From the NCBI GenBank assembly GCA_019637355.1, contig JAHBVT010000001.1, forward strand, positions 2,387,192 to 2,451,191: a stretch of DNA of 64,000 nucleotides. Direction: 5' to 3'. The notes beneath the pieces are model-generated. The model was not told the DNA's origin, did no database searches, and worked only from the letters and a program-made list of their open reading frames with translations. This stretch comes from Gemmatimonadaceae bacterium (GTDB taxonomy: Bacteria > Gemmatimonadota > Gemmatimonadetes > Gemmatimonadales > Gemmatimonadaceae). Below, piece by piece: positions 15,531 through 22,794 of the stretch (positions within the stretch are counted from its first letter, which is position 1; every line of letters begins with the position of its first letter). The position numbers were made by a program, and so were the translations under genes.

Positions 15531-15594
15531 GACGGATGACGGATGACGGATGCCAACGACATCCGCCGTTCGCATCCGTCATCCGTCATCCGTC
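15531..15594. repeat. Heptad-repeat inverted element, 23-bp perfect arms
   Basis: Left arm 15531-15553 (three GACGGAT units and a GC end) and right arm 15572-15594 are exact reverse complements; the loop is 18 nt. It lies between tdh and kbl, with the right arm ending 11 nt before the kbl ATG. In mRNA it would form a very stable hairpin just before the start codon. It may set the ratio of the two products or act as an RNA-processing site. Confidence 0.9.
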
Positions 15595-15605
15595 CAGTCC
15601 TTACA

Positions 15606-16808
15606 ATGAATAAGAACTTCGTCGCCGAGCTTCAGGCCGGCATCGACCAACTCAAGTCCGCCGGCACCTACAAGAAACTCAACCATCTGGCGTCGCCCCA
15701 GTCCGCGCGCGTGCAGATGGAAGGCCGCGGCGAGGTGCTCATTCTCTCGTCCAACAACTACCTCGGGCTCTGTGATGAGCCGAGCGTGGTGCAGGCGGGC
15801 ATCGACGGGCTGAAGCAGTTCGGCGCGGGTACGGGATCGGTGCGCTTCATCTGCGGCACCTTCACGGTGCACCGCGAGCTGGAGACGGCGCTGGCGCGCT
15901 TCGTCGGCACGGAGGCCTCGATGAGCTACGTCTCGGCGTGGAACGCCAACGAAGGGCTTACCGCGAGCATCGTGCAGGAAGGTGACTTCGTCATCTCCGA
16001 TGCGCTGAACCACGCGTCGATCATCGACTCGATCCGCCTGGCGAAGGCGATCACGAAGTGCACGACCGCCGTGTACAAGCATTCGGACCTCGACGACCTG
16101 GTCGAGAAGCTCTCGGCGCACAAGGCAGCCAAGCGACGGCTCATCTGGACCGACGGCGTGTTCTCGATGGAAGGCAGCATCGCCAAGCTGCCGCAGCTGC
16201 TGCAGATCGCCAAGGATCACGACGCGATCCTGATTATGGACGACTCGCACGCCACCGGCGTGCTCGGCAAGACGGGGCGCGGCACGGCCGAGCACTTCGG
16301 CGTGCTCGGCGAGGTCGACGTGATCACCAGCACGCTGGGCAAGGCGCTGGGCGGCGCTGCGGGTGGCTTCGTCGCCGGTCCGGCGGCGCTCTGCGACACG
16401 CTGACGCAGCGCTCGCGGCCGCAGCTGTTCTCCAACGCCCTGCCGCCGACCGTGGCGGCGAGCGCGCTGGCGTCGGTGGAGTTCATCGAGAAGCACCCGG
16501 AGCGCGTGCAGTTGCTGCGCGACAACACGGCATTCTTCCGCAGCGTCATCATCGAGGCCGGCTTCAACCCGCTCGAAGGCGACACACCGATCGTGCCGAT
16601 CATCATCGGCGAGACGGCCGATGCCATCAAGATGAGCGAGATGCTGCTCGACGAAGGCATCTTCGTCACCGGCTTCGGCTTCCCGGTGGTGCCGCAGGGC
16701 ACGGCGCGCCTGCGCTGCCAGATCTCGGCGAGTCACAGCCGTGCGGACCTCGAGTTCGCGGTCTCGGCGATCCGTCGGGTGGGGCTGAAGACGGGAGTGA
16801 TCAAGTGA
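15606..16808 (+). CDS. kbl: Glycine C-acetyltransferase (2-amino-3-ketobutyrate CoA ligase)
   Basis: PLP enzyme of the alpha-oxoamine synthase family that splits 2-amino-3-ketobutyrate with CoA into glycine and acetyl-CoA. It has 400 residues from the ATG at 15606, against 398 in E. coli. The PLP lysine is Lys246 in TLGKALGGAAGGF; MDDSHATGVLGKTGRGT and SSNNYLGL are family signatures. An in-frame upstream start (15543) would only translate the heptad repeat, so the internal ATG is chosen. No Shine-Dalgarno is evident; the pyrimidine arm of the repeat occupies the leader. Confidence 0.94.
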   Translation: MNKNFVAELQAGIDQLKSAGTYKKLNHLASPQSARVQMEGRGEVLILSSNNYLGLCDEPSVVQAGIDGLKQFGAGTGSVRFICGTFTVHRELETALARFVGTEASMSYVSAWNANEGLTASIVQEGDFVISDALNHASIIDSIRLAKAITKCTTAVYKHSDLDDLVEKLSAHKAAKRRLIWTDGVFSMEGSIAKLPQLLQIAKDHDAILIMDDSHATGVLGKTGRGTAEHFGVLGEVDVITSTLGKALGGAAGGFVAGPAALCDTLTQRSRPQLFSNALPPTVAASALASVEFIEKHPERVQLLRDNTAFFRSVIIEAGFNPLEGDTPIVPIIIGETADAIKMSEMLLDEGIFVTGFGFPVVPQGTARLRCQISASHSRADLEFAVSAIRRVGLKTGVIK

Positions 16809-16809
16809 T

Positions 16810-17793
16810 TTGGGGACGGATGACGGATGGTCGATTCGTGCGAGCGAGGGAGTCAGTGCGCGGCCGAGGCGGGGCGTTGCCCGTTTCCTCCGAATCTGCA
16901 CGTTCGTGTTGTTCGCATCCGTCATCCGTCATCCGTCCCCACTCGAGGCCCAGTCCCCCACGCTCCCACCTGTCGTCAGCATCGACTGGCTGAGCGCCGA
17001 ACTCGCCCGCCCCGCCCTCGTCGTCCTGCAGCTGGGCAGCGATTTGTCCTTCCGCGCGACGCACGTGCCGGCGGCGCAGCGGCTGGACTTCGATGCCGTC
17101 GTGCTCGCGCCGCAGATGGAAGGCGGACTACGGATGGAGCTGCCGGCGCCGGATCGGCTCGAGGCGGGCCTGCGCGCGGTCGGCGTTCGTGAAGACTCAC
17201 GCGTCGTAATCGTCTTCGATACGCCGCAGGCGTTCACGCGCGCGAGCCGGGCGTTCTTCACGTTGGAGTGGGCCGGGATGCGGGGCCGCGTGGCGGTGCT
17301 GGACGGTGGCTTGCCGGCCTGGCGCGCGGCGTCGAAGGCGCTGAGCAGCGGCGGCGCGCTGCAGGTGGCCGCGGGCGACCTGCGTGTGCGGCCCGACGCC
17401 GATCGGCTCGCGACGCGCGAGGCGGTGCGGGCTTCGGCCGATGGGCGCGGACGCCGCTTGGTCGATGCGCGGACGCCGGAGTTCTACGAGAACCGCCGCG
17501 ACAACGGGATGCCGCGCGGCGGTCACATCGCCTCGGCGGTCAACCTGCCGTTCAACACCGCAGTGGGCAGCGATGGGCGGCTCAAGCCGATGGCCGAGCT
17601 GGAGCAGATGGTCGCGGCCGCGGGCATCAGCTCGGACGACGCGCTCACCACCTACTGCCACATCGGACTGCAGGCCTCGTGGATGTACCTGGCGCTGCGG
17701 CATCTCGGACGGGACGTCGCGCTGTATGACGGGTCGTTCGATGAGTGGAGCCGCGACGCGACGTTGCCGGTGGCGTTGCTCGGATCGCCGTAG
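16810..17793 (+). CDS. Secreted two-domain rhodanese (sulfurtransferase)
   Basis: Thiosulfate/mercaptopyruvate sulfurtransferase type with two rhodanese domains. The C-terminal one carries the active cysteine, Cys283, in TTYCHIGLQASW; the N-terminal one lacks it. The N-terminus looks like a signal peptide: basic RPRRGVARF, a hydrophobic stretch, then PLEAQSPT with a likely cut after LEA. The only in-frame start before the signal is the TTG at 16810; no ATG or GTG occurs until the hydrophobic core. The heptad repeat at 16812-16940 lies wholly inside this frame, and its right arm encodes the end of the signal segment (ASVIRHPSP). The start is therefore uncertain. Confidence 0.8.
   Translation: MGTDDGWSIRASEGVSARPRRGVARFLRICTFVLFASVIRHPSPLEAQSPTLPPVVSIDWLSAELARPALVVLQLGSDLSFRATHVPAAQRLDFDAVVLAPQMEGGLRMELPAPDRLEAGLRAVGVREDSRVVIVFDTPQAFTRASRAFFTLEWAGMRGRVAVLDGGLPAWRAASKALSSGGALQVAAGDLRVRPDADRLATREAVRASADGRGRRLVDARTPEFYENRRDNGMPRGGHIASAVNLPFNTAVGSDGRLKPMAELEQMVAAAGISSDDALTTYCHIGLQASWMYLALRHLGRDVALYDGSFDEWSRDATLPVALLGSP
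16812..16940. repeat. Heptad-repeat inverted element inside a coding region
   Basis: 18-nt arms at 16812-16829 and 16923-16940 are exact reverse complements, 93 nt apart. They are the same GACGGAT heptads as at 15531. The left arm follows the kbl stop. The right arm is in frame with the rhodanese and encodes part of its signal peptide region. Confidence 0.85.
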
Positions 17794-17815
17794 CGTCGCG
17801 GGGCGCAGCAGCGCG

Positions 17816-17863
17816 AAGACGGAAGGGGCGGTGCACAAGGATGTGCACCGCCCCTTCCGTCTT
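17816..17863. terminator. 21-bp perfect hairpin between convergent genes
   Basis: Arms 17816-17836 and 17843-17863 are perfect reverse complements around the loop AAGGAT. The outer part is the GACGGAA heptad; the inner part is a GC-rich stem. Extra heptads continue to about 17870. It lies between the convergent rhodanese and NYN-LOTUS genes and should stop transcription from both sides, though no strong T-tract is present. Confidence 0.75.
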
Positions 17864-17878
17864 CCGTCTTGCTCCGTC

Positions 17879-19501
17879 CTACGCCTTGGCGGCCTTCTTC
17901 TTGGCCGGCTTCTTGGCCTTGGGCGCCTCGCCGTTGGTCTCGGCCTTCACCGCCTTCTTCTTGGCAGCGGCCTTCTTCTTGGCTGGCTTGGTCTCGGCCT
18001 TCGCGTCGGCGACGCCGTCGGCCTGGGCCTCGACCGGCGCATCATCCTCGACCACACCGAGCAACAGCAGCGACGACGGCACGGGCTTGGCGCTGCGTGC
18101 CCCGCGCCCACCGCGTCCGGCCGGAATCCCGCGGATGCCCATCCCGCGCGGGGCGGGCGTGGCGGCCTTGGGTGCCGGCGTGTGCGCCGCCTCGGCGGCG
18201 CTGAGCTGGTCGGCGATCGTCGGGGCATCGGTGACCGCCGTGACCTCGAAGGCCTCGCCGCGCTTGCGCAGGTCGAGCAGGCCGGCATCGTGCGCGTCCT
18301 TGAGGATGCGCGCGAAGTTCTTGGCCGACAGCGACTCGGAGTCGCGGCCGAGCAATGCGTGGGCCTTGGCGCGCACGGTCTCGCTGGGCACCGGGTTGTC
18401 GCCGGCGGCGACGGCATTGACCGCATCGCGCACGAGGCCGAAGGCCTCGTCGCGGGTCAAGCGAATGCCGCTGACACCGATGGACTCGTCGATCTTGACG
18501 GGGGCCGGTGCGGCGGCGACGGCCTTCGCGCCCTGCTCCGGCGTCGCGCGATCCTCACGATCGCGCCCGCGCCCGCCACGGCCGCGACGGCCACGACGGA
18601 CACGGCCTTCGCGGTCCTCGCGCTCGCCTTCGGCGCGGGGCGCCGCTGCGGCGGCGGCCGGGGCGCCGCCCTCCTTGCGGGCCGGACCGACTTCGAGCTG
18701 CCCGTTCTCGAGCTTCGAGACGTGGAGCAGGCCCTTCTGCGCGGCTTCCATACAGAAGCGCGAGAACTTCGACATCCCGAGGTTCTTCTCGTCGAAGGTC
18801 GCATCGATCTCCTGCATCACCTGCTTGAGGCGGTCGGCGCGCATCACGTCGCCGTTCTTCTGCATCCGCTGGATGGACTCGGTCACGAGCTCCCAGGGGT
18901 CCCACTTCTTGGCCGCCCCGGCCTCGTCGCTGGACTTCACCAGGCCGGCGAGGGCGTTGTAGCTGTAGTACTCGTCGCAGTTCTGGACGAGCAGGTCACT
19001 CGACGACTCGCGGATGCCGACGCCGATGACGTACTTGCCGTACTCCTTGAGCTTGAGCACCAGCGAAGAGAAGTCGCTGTCGCCCGAGAGCAGGATGTAG
19101 GTGCCGATCTCGGGGCGGGTGAACACGAGCTCGATGGCGTCCACCGCGAGGCGGATGTCCGTGGCGTTCTTCTTCGACGAGCCGTAGGCCGGCGCGAAGA
19201 TGAGGTCGATGGACGACTCGCTGAGCGGGACGATGTACTGCGGGTAGCGGCGCCAGTCGGCGTAGGCGCGCTGGACGGCGACCTTGCCCGAAATGATGGA
19301 GCTGCTGAGGAGGTTGCGGAGCTCCGTCTGGAGATCGGAGCGGATGCCCATCGTGACGTTGTCGAAGTCGATGAGCAGTGCGGCATTGGGCGCGTGGGCG
19401 GAGGTGCCGCCGAGTGCGCTGGCCTGCGGGCCCCGGTGCAATGGGGCGACCGGGACGCGCGCTTGACGCGCGGCCACGGGTGAAGCGGAACGAGGGTGCA
19501 T
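17879..19501 (-). CDS. NYN-domain RNase-like protein with LOTUS domain and lysine-rich tail
   Basis: 540 residues from the ATG at 19501, with AGGA 8 nt upstream. Residues about 38-165 form a NYN (PIN-like) nuclease domain: LLIDFDNVT (Asp45, Asp47), TDIRLAVDAIE (Asp115, Asp121) and LLSGDSDFSSL (Asp141, Asp143) supply the acidic metal site. A linker rich in Arg, Gly and Glu follows (about 270-330). An OST-HTH/LOTUS-like winged helix covers about 345-421 (LTRDEAFGLVRDAVNAVA). The C-terminus is a histone H1-like AKK/PAKK tail. The combination suggests an RNA-binding endoribonuclease. Targets are unknown. It diverges from the NtrY-like gene. Confidence 0.82.
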   Translation of the reverse strand: MHPRSASPVAARQARVPVAPLHRGPQASALGGTSAHAPNAALLIDFDNVTMGIRSDLQTELRNLLSSSIISGKVAVQRAYADWRRYPQYIVPLSESSIDLIFAPAYGSSKKNATDIRLAVDAIELVFTRPEIGTYILLSGDSDFSSLVLKLKEYGKYVIGVGIRESSSDLLVQNCDEYYSYNALAGLVKSSDEAGAAKKWDPWELVTESIQRMQKNGDVMRADRLKQVMQEIDATFDEKNLGMSKFSRFCMEAAQKGLLHVSKLENGQLEVGPARKEGGAPAAAAAAPRAEGEREDREGRVRRGRRGRGGRGRDREDRATPEQGAKAVAAAPAPVKIDESIGVSGIRLTRDEAFGLVRDAVNAVAAGDNPVPSETVRAKAHALLGRDSESLSAKNFARILKDAHDAGLLDLRKRGEAFEVTAVTDAPTIADQLSAAEAAHTPAPKAATPAPRGMGIRGIPAGRGGRGARSAKPVPSSLLLLGVVEDDAPVEAQADGVADAKAETKPAKKKAAAKKKAVKAETNGEAPKAKKPAKKKAAKA

Positions 19502-19803
19502 CTGTTTTCCTGGCGTGGATCGCCGATTGAGTACCGGCGGGTGCGACCGAATTGGTCCGAGGGTCGCGCGCTCACAAACTCGTCCGGACCACTTGGGGTC
19601 ACCGGAAGACGCCTCTGGCGCGGACAACTCGCCCGCTGGGGTCCGCGGGCTCGACGTGCCGATGGTTGCGCGCCGAAGCGCTGCGAATCATCGACGCGCC
19701 GAGCGCGTCCCGAATGAGAAAGGTAGTCGGAAACGGTGCAAATGTCAGTGGGGAGGTCACTTCCGGCCCTGCGCGGGGGGCTAAAAGGCCCCAGATTTGG
19801 AGG
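19502..19803. other. 302-bp divergent intergenic region
   Basis: No gene is seen here between the NYN-LOTUS gene (minus) and the NtrY-like kinase (plus). It holds a GGTCCG/CGGACC inverted pair (about 19553 and 19592). A small hairpin GGGGC-TAAAAG-GCCCC (19777-19792) ends 11 nt before the chosen kinase start. An in-frame ATG at 19714 could be an alternative kinase start, adding 30 residues of no evident domain. Confidence 0.5.
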
Positions 19804-21021
19804 GTGCCTACCCCGCGGTTCCGGACTCGGCTGTTCGCCATCCTCGCACTGTTCACGTTCGTTCCGGCGGTCGTCTTGACCCTGACCTGGAGCGGACTGA
19901 CCGCGCGCATCCTCCCGCGGCTTTCCACCGTGGGTGCGTGGGAGCAGATCGCGAACAGCGGCGAGGCCGCCATCCGGGCGGCCCGCGAGGCCCCGGCCAG
20001 CCCGCGGACCTTCGAGCTGCTTGCCCGCCACGAGGAGGAGCTCGGCGAGTCGCGGGTGCAGGCCCGTCGCTTTCGGTTCCTCGTCGAGCGAATGGCGGTC
20101 CTGCTGCTCGGCCTCGGGCTCGTGATTGCGATGCTGCTCTCGTACATCGCCTCGCGGGTGGCCGGCCACCTGAGCCGGCAGCTTTCGCGGCCATTGGATG
20201 AACTGGTCGGCTGGACCGAACGCATCGCGCGTGGCGAATCGTTGCCGGCGCCCGCCATCAGCGACTCGCGCGGCGCGCCCGAGTTCGGCGTGCTGCGCGA
20301 ACGGATGCGGACGATGGCTGCGGACATCGAAGCAGGACGGCGTTCGGCGATCGAGGCCGAACGGCTGTCGGCATTCCGCGAGTCCGCGCGGCAGGTGGCG
20401 CACGAGCTCAAGAACCCGCTCACACCCATCCGTTTCGCCGTCGCGACACTGCGGCAGAAGGTGCCACCCGAGCTGCGCGAGACGGTGGAGGTATTGGACG
20501 CCGAGTCGTCGCGGCTGGAGGCGATGGCCCGCAACTTCGCACAGTTCGGCCGTCTCCCCGAAGGCCCCGTGGCCGAGGTGGACCTCGCCGACCTCGCGCG
20601 CGAGACCTTGCGCTCGAACGTCCCGCGCGGCGTGACGCAGGAAGTGCGCACCGACGGCGGGCCGTTCGTGGTCGTCGGGCAGCACGACGCCCTCCAGCGC
20701 GCGGTGGCGAACGTGTTGCTGAACGCGGTGGATGCCGTGCAGGGCAAGGGCGCGATCAGCGTGCGCGTGACGGGCCGAAACGGCCTCGTGACGCTGGCCG
20801 TACGGGACGACGGCGTCGGCATCCCGCCTGAGGCACTCGAGCGCATCTGGGAGCCGTACGTCACCAGCAAGACCGGCGGGACCGGCCTCGGCCTCGCCAT
20901 CGTGAAACAGACGGTCGCCTCGCACGGCGGCCGCGTGGAGGCCGAGAGCGTTCCCGGCGAGGGGACCGAGATCCGCCTCCATTTACCGGCCGCGCCCGCC
21001 GCCGCCAACCCGGAGAACTAA
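19804..21021 (+). CDS. NtrY-like sensor histidine kinase
   Basis: 405 residues from the GTG at 19804. Two membrane segments (about residues 8-30 and 98-122) flank a short extracytoplasmic loop, then comes a HAMP-like linker. The HisKA motif ARQVAHELKNPLTPIRF has His200 as phospho-acceptor, and HELKNPLTPI is typical of NtrY. The HATPase domain is complete (DDGVGIPPE, TGGTGLGLAIVKQT). It is shorter than proteobacterial NtrY and has no PAS domain. It runs with a small membrane protein and an NtrX-like regulator as an operon, so it probably phosphorylates that regulator. GGAGG directly abuts the GTG, so initiation may be non-canonical. Confidence 0.85.
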   Translation: MPTPRFRTRLFAILALFTFVPAVVLTLTWSGLTARILPRLSTVGAWEQIANSGEAAIRAAREAPASPRTFELLARHEEELGESRVQARRFRFLVERMAVLLLGLGLVIAMLLSYIASRVAGHLSRQLSRPLDELVGWTERIARGESLPAPAISDSRGAPEFGVLRERMRTMAADIEAGRRSAIEAERLSAFRESARQVAHELKNPLTPIRFAVATLRQKVPPELRETVEVLDAESSRLEAMARNFAQFGRLPEGPVAEVDLADLARETLRSNVPRGVTQEVRTDGGPFVVVGQHDALQRAVANVLLNAVDAVQGKGAISVRVTGRNGLVTLAVRDDGVGIPPEALERIWEPYVTSKTGGTGLGLAIVKQTVASHGGRVEAESVPGEGTEIRLHLPAAPAAANPEN

Positions 21022-21296
21022 TGGACGAGGACATTCTTGCCATCGGTGGCTTCTTCTTCACCGTCATCGTGCTCGCGCTCGGCCTGCCGCTGATCAAGGT
21101 CTGGGCCGACCGCAAGAAGCGCGAACCCAGCAAGAACGAACTGAAGACGGACGCCCGCCTCGAGCGGATGGAGCAGGCGATCGACGCGATGGCCGTGGAG
21201 ATCGAGCGCATCAGCGAGGGCCAGCGCTTCGTGACGAAGCTCCTGGCCGAGCGTGAGAAGGCTCCAGCGGTGCTCCCGCCAGGGGAACCACGTTAG
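21021..21296 (+). CDS. Small membrane protein with coiled-coil tail
   Basis: 91 residues: one N-terminal membrane helix (GGFFFTVIVLALGLPLI), a basic anchor (DRKKREPSK), then a charged heptad-like helix (RLERMEQAIDAMAVEIERIS) suited to a coiled coil. The topology is N-out or in the membrane with a cytosolic tail. It starts within the stop codon of the kinase gene (TAATG) and precedes the NtrX-like gene, so it may tune or scaffold the two-component pair. I do not recognise a named family. Confidence 0.75.
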   Translation: MDEDILAIGGFFFTVIVLALGLPLIKVWADRKKREPSKNELKTDARLERMEQAIDAMAVEIERISEGQRFVTKLLAEREKAPAVLPPGEPR

Positions 21297-21391
21297 TTCC
21301 GTCTCCCGTCACATCTCCCGTCTCCCGACCGTCTCGCATCTCCCCTCTCCCTGCCGTCACCCTCCTCCCTTCTCCCGTCTCCCACTCCCCA
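21297..21391. repeat. Pyrimidine-rich heptad tract before the NtrX-like gene
   Basis: About 95 nt made almost wholly of CTCCCGTCTCCC-like units. The motif CCGTCACCCTCCTCCC is shared with the tract at 51797-51876 before lgt. It ends 1-2 nt before the ATG at 21392 and leaves no Shine-Dalgarno. It resembles a one-armed, diverged form of the GACGGAD heptad family (reverse complement GACGGGAGA). Confidence 0.7.
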
Positions 21392-22768
21392 ATGTCCTCG
21401 GTACTGATCGTCGACGACGAACCCAACATCCGCCGGATGATCGGCGCCCTGTTGAGTAGCGAGGGCTATGAGGTCCACGAAGCGGCCGACGCCGCCGCGG
21501 GCCTGGCGAAAGCCATCGAGACGGCGCCCGACCTCGCGCTGCTCGACCTGATGATGCCGAACCCGACTGACGGGCTCGTGCTGCTCGAGCAGCTCCGCGA
21601 GAAGATCCCAGACCTGCCGGTGGTGATGATGTCCGGGCGCGCCGGGCTCGGCGACGCGGTGAAGGCCACGCGGCTGGGCGCGGTGAACTTCCTCGAGAAG
21701 CCACTCACGCCCGAAGGCGTGCTGCTGGCGATCTCGAGCGCGGTGGAGCTGCGCCAGGCGCGGCGCGAACGCACGGCGCTGCGCGCGGACCTGGGCCTCG
21801 CCGGCCAACTCGTGGGCACGAGTCCGGCGCTGGAGGCGGTGCGCGCGATGATCGCGCGGGTGGCGCCCAGCGATGCGCGGGTGCTCATCAGCGGCGAGTC
21901 GGGGACGGGCAAGGAGTTGGTCGCGGCCGCCATCCACGCGCAGAGCGCCCGGCGGGAGAAGCCGTTCGTGCGCGTGAACTGCGCGGCGATCCCGCGCGAC
22001 CTCGTCGAGAGCGAGATGTTCGGGCACGAGCGTGGCGCCTTCACCGGCGCGACGGAACGGCGCATCGGGCGCTTCGAGCTGGCGCACACCGGCACCCTGC
22101 TGCTCGACGAAGTCGGCGAACTCTCGGCGGAGGCGCAGGCCAAGCTGCTGCGCGCGATCGAGGCGAGAGAGATCGAGCGCGTGGGCGGCGGGCGGCACAT
22201 CAAGGTGGACGTGCGCGTCCTGGCGGCGACCAATCGCGACCTCGCGCGCGAAGTGCGCGAGGGCCGGTTCCGCGAGGACCTGTACTTCCGTCTCAACGTG
22301 ATCCCGATGTCGGTGCCGCCGCTGCGCGAGCACCCGGGGGACATCCCCGACCTCGTGCTGCACTTCGCGACGCTATACCGGCGGCGCAGCGGCCAGCCGG
22401 CCCCGACGTGGACAGACGAAGCCGTGCAAGCGATGGCCCGCTACCGCTGGCCGGGCAACGTGCGCGAACTGGCCAACATCGTGGAGCGCTTGGCCATCCT
22501 GCACGCCGGGCGCAGTATCTCGGCGGATGACGTGCGCGAGGTGCTGCCGGCGCTCGACGTCGCCACCGCCGCGCCAGCAGCACTGCCGGACGCCGAGCAG
22601 TTGGGGATGGGACTCAGCGACCAACTCGACGAGTACGAGCGCCTGTTGATCCAACGCGCGCTGCAGGCCGCGAACGGCGTGGTAGCCGAGGCGGCGCGGC
22701 GCCTGCAGACCGACCGGCCGAACCTGTATCGGAGGATGCGCCGGCTGGGCATCACCGGGGTAGAGTGA
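21392..22768 (+). CDS. NtrX-like sigma-54-dependent response regulator
   Basis: 458 residues. Receiver domain: Asp8, Asp9 and phospho-acceptor Asp52 in LLDLMMP. AAA+ domain: Walker A GESGTGKE, the sigma-54 contact loop GAFTGA at 215-220, Walker B LLLDEVGEL and the R-finger region. C-terminal Fis-type helix-turn-helix (AARRLQTDRPNLYRRMRRLG), whose DRPNLYRRM form is typical of NtrX. It is thus a complete activator of sigma-54 promoters, and could serve the sigma-54-like site at 2736. It is probably phosphorylated by the NtrY-like kinase two genes upstream. The start ATG follows the pyrimidine tract. Confidence 0.92.
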   Translation: MSSVLIVDDEPNIRRMIGALLSSEGYEVHEAADAAAGLAKAIETAPDLALLDLMMPNPTDGLVLLEQLREKIPDLPVVMMSGRAGLGDAVKATRLGAVNFLEKPLTPEGVLLAISSAVELRQARRERTALRADLGLAGQLVGTSPALEAVRAMIARVAPSDARVLISGESGTGKELVAAAIHAQSARREKPFVRVNCAAIPRDLVESEMFGHERGAFTGATERRIGRFELAHTGTLLLDEVGELSAEAQAKLLRAIEAREIERVGGGRHIKVDVRVLAATNRDLAREVREGRFREDLYFRLNVIPMSVPPLREHPGDIPDLVLHFATLYRRRSGQPAPTWTDEAVQAMARYRWPGNVRELANIVERLAILHAGRSISADDVREVLPALDVATAAPAALPDAEQLGMGLSDQLDEYERLLIQRALQAANGVVAEAARRLQTDRPNLYRRMRRLGITGVE

Positions 22769-22794
22769 CGGTGGAACCCACACTGGAGCGAGTG

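Noticed and set aside
15543-15605. Upstream in-frame start for kbl
   Set aside because: It would translate the heptad inverted repeat; length and homologue N-termini fit the ATG at 15606.
15531-17870. Heptad arrays considered as a CRISPR array
   Set aside because: Units are 7 nt without unique spacers, arms are inverted copies, and no cas genes are present.
17384-19483. 699-residue plus-strand frame opposite the NYN-LOTUS gene
   Set aside because: No motif, and the minus-strand NYN and LOTUS motifs explain the region. It also runs across the rhodanese 3' end in a wrong frame.
18937-20982. 681-residue minus-strand frame across the NtrY-like kinase
   Set aside because: It is antisense to the kinase and out of frame with the NYN gene; no start context or domain.
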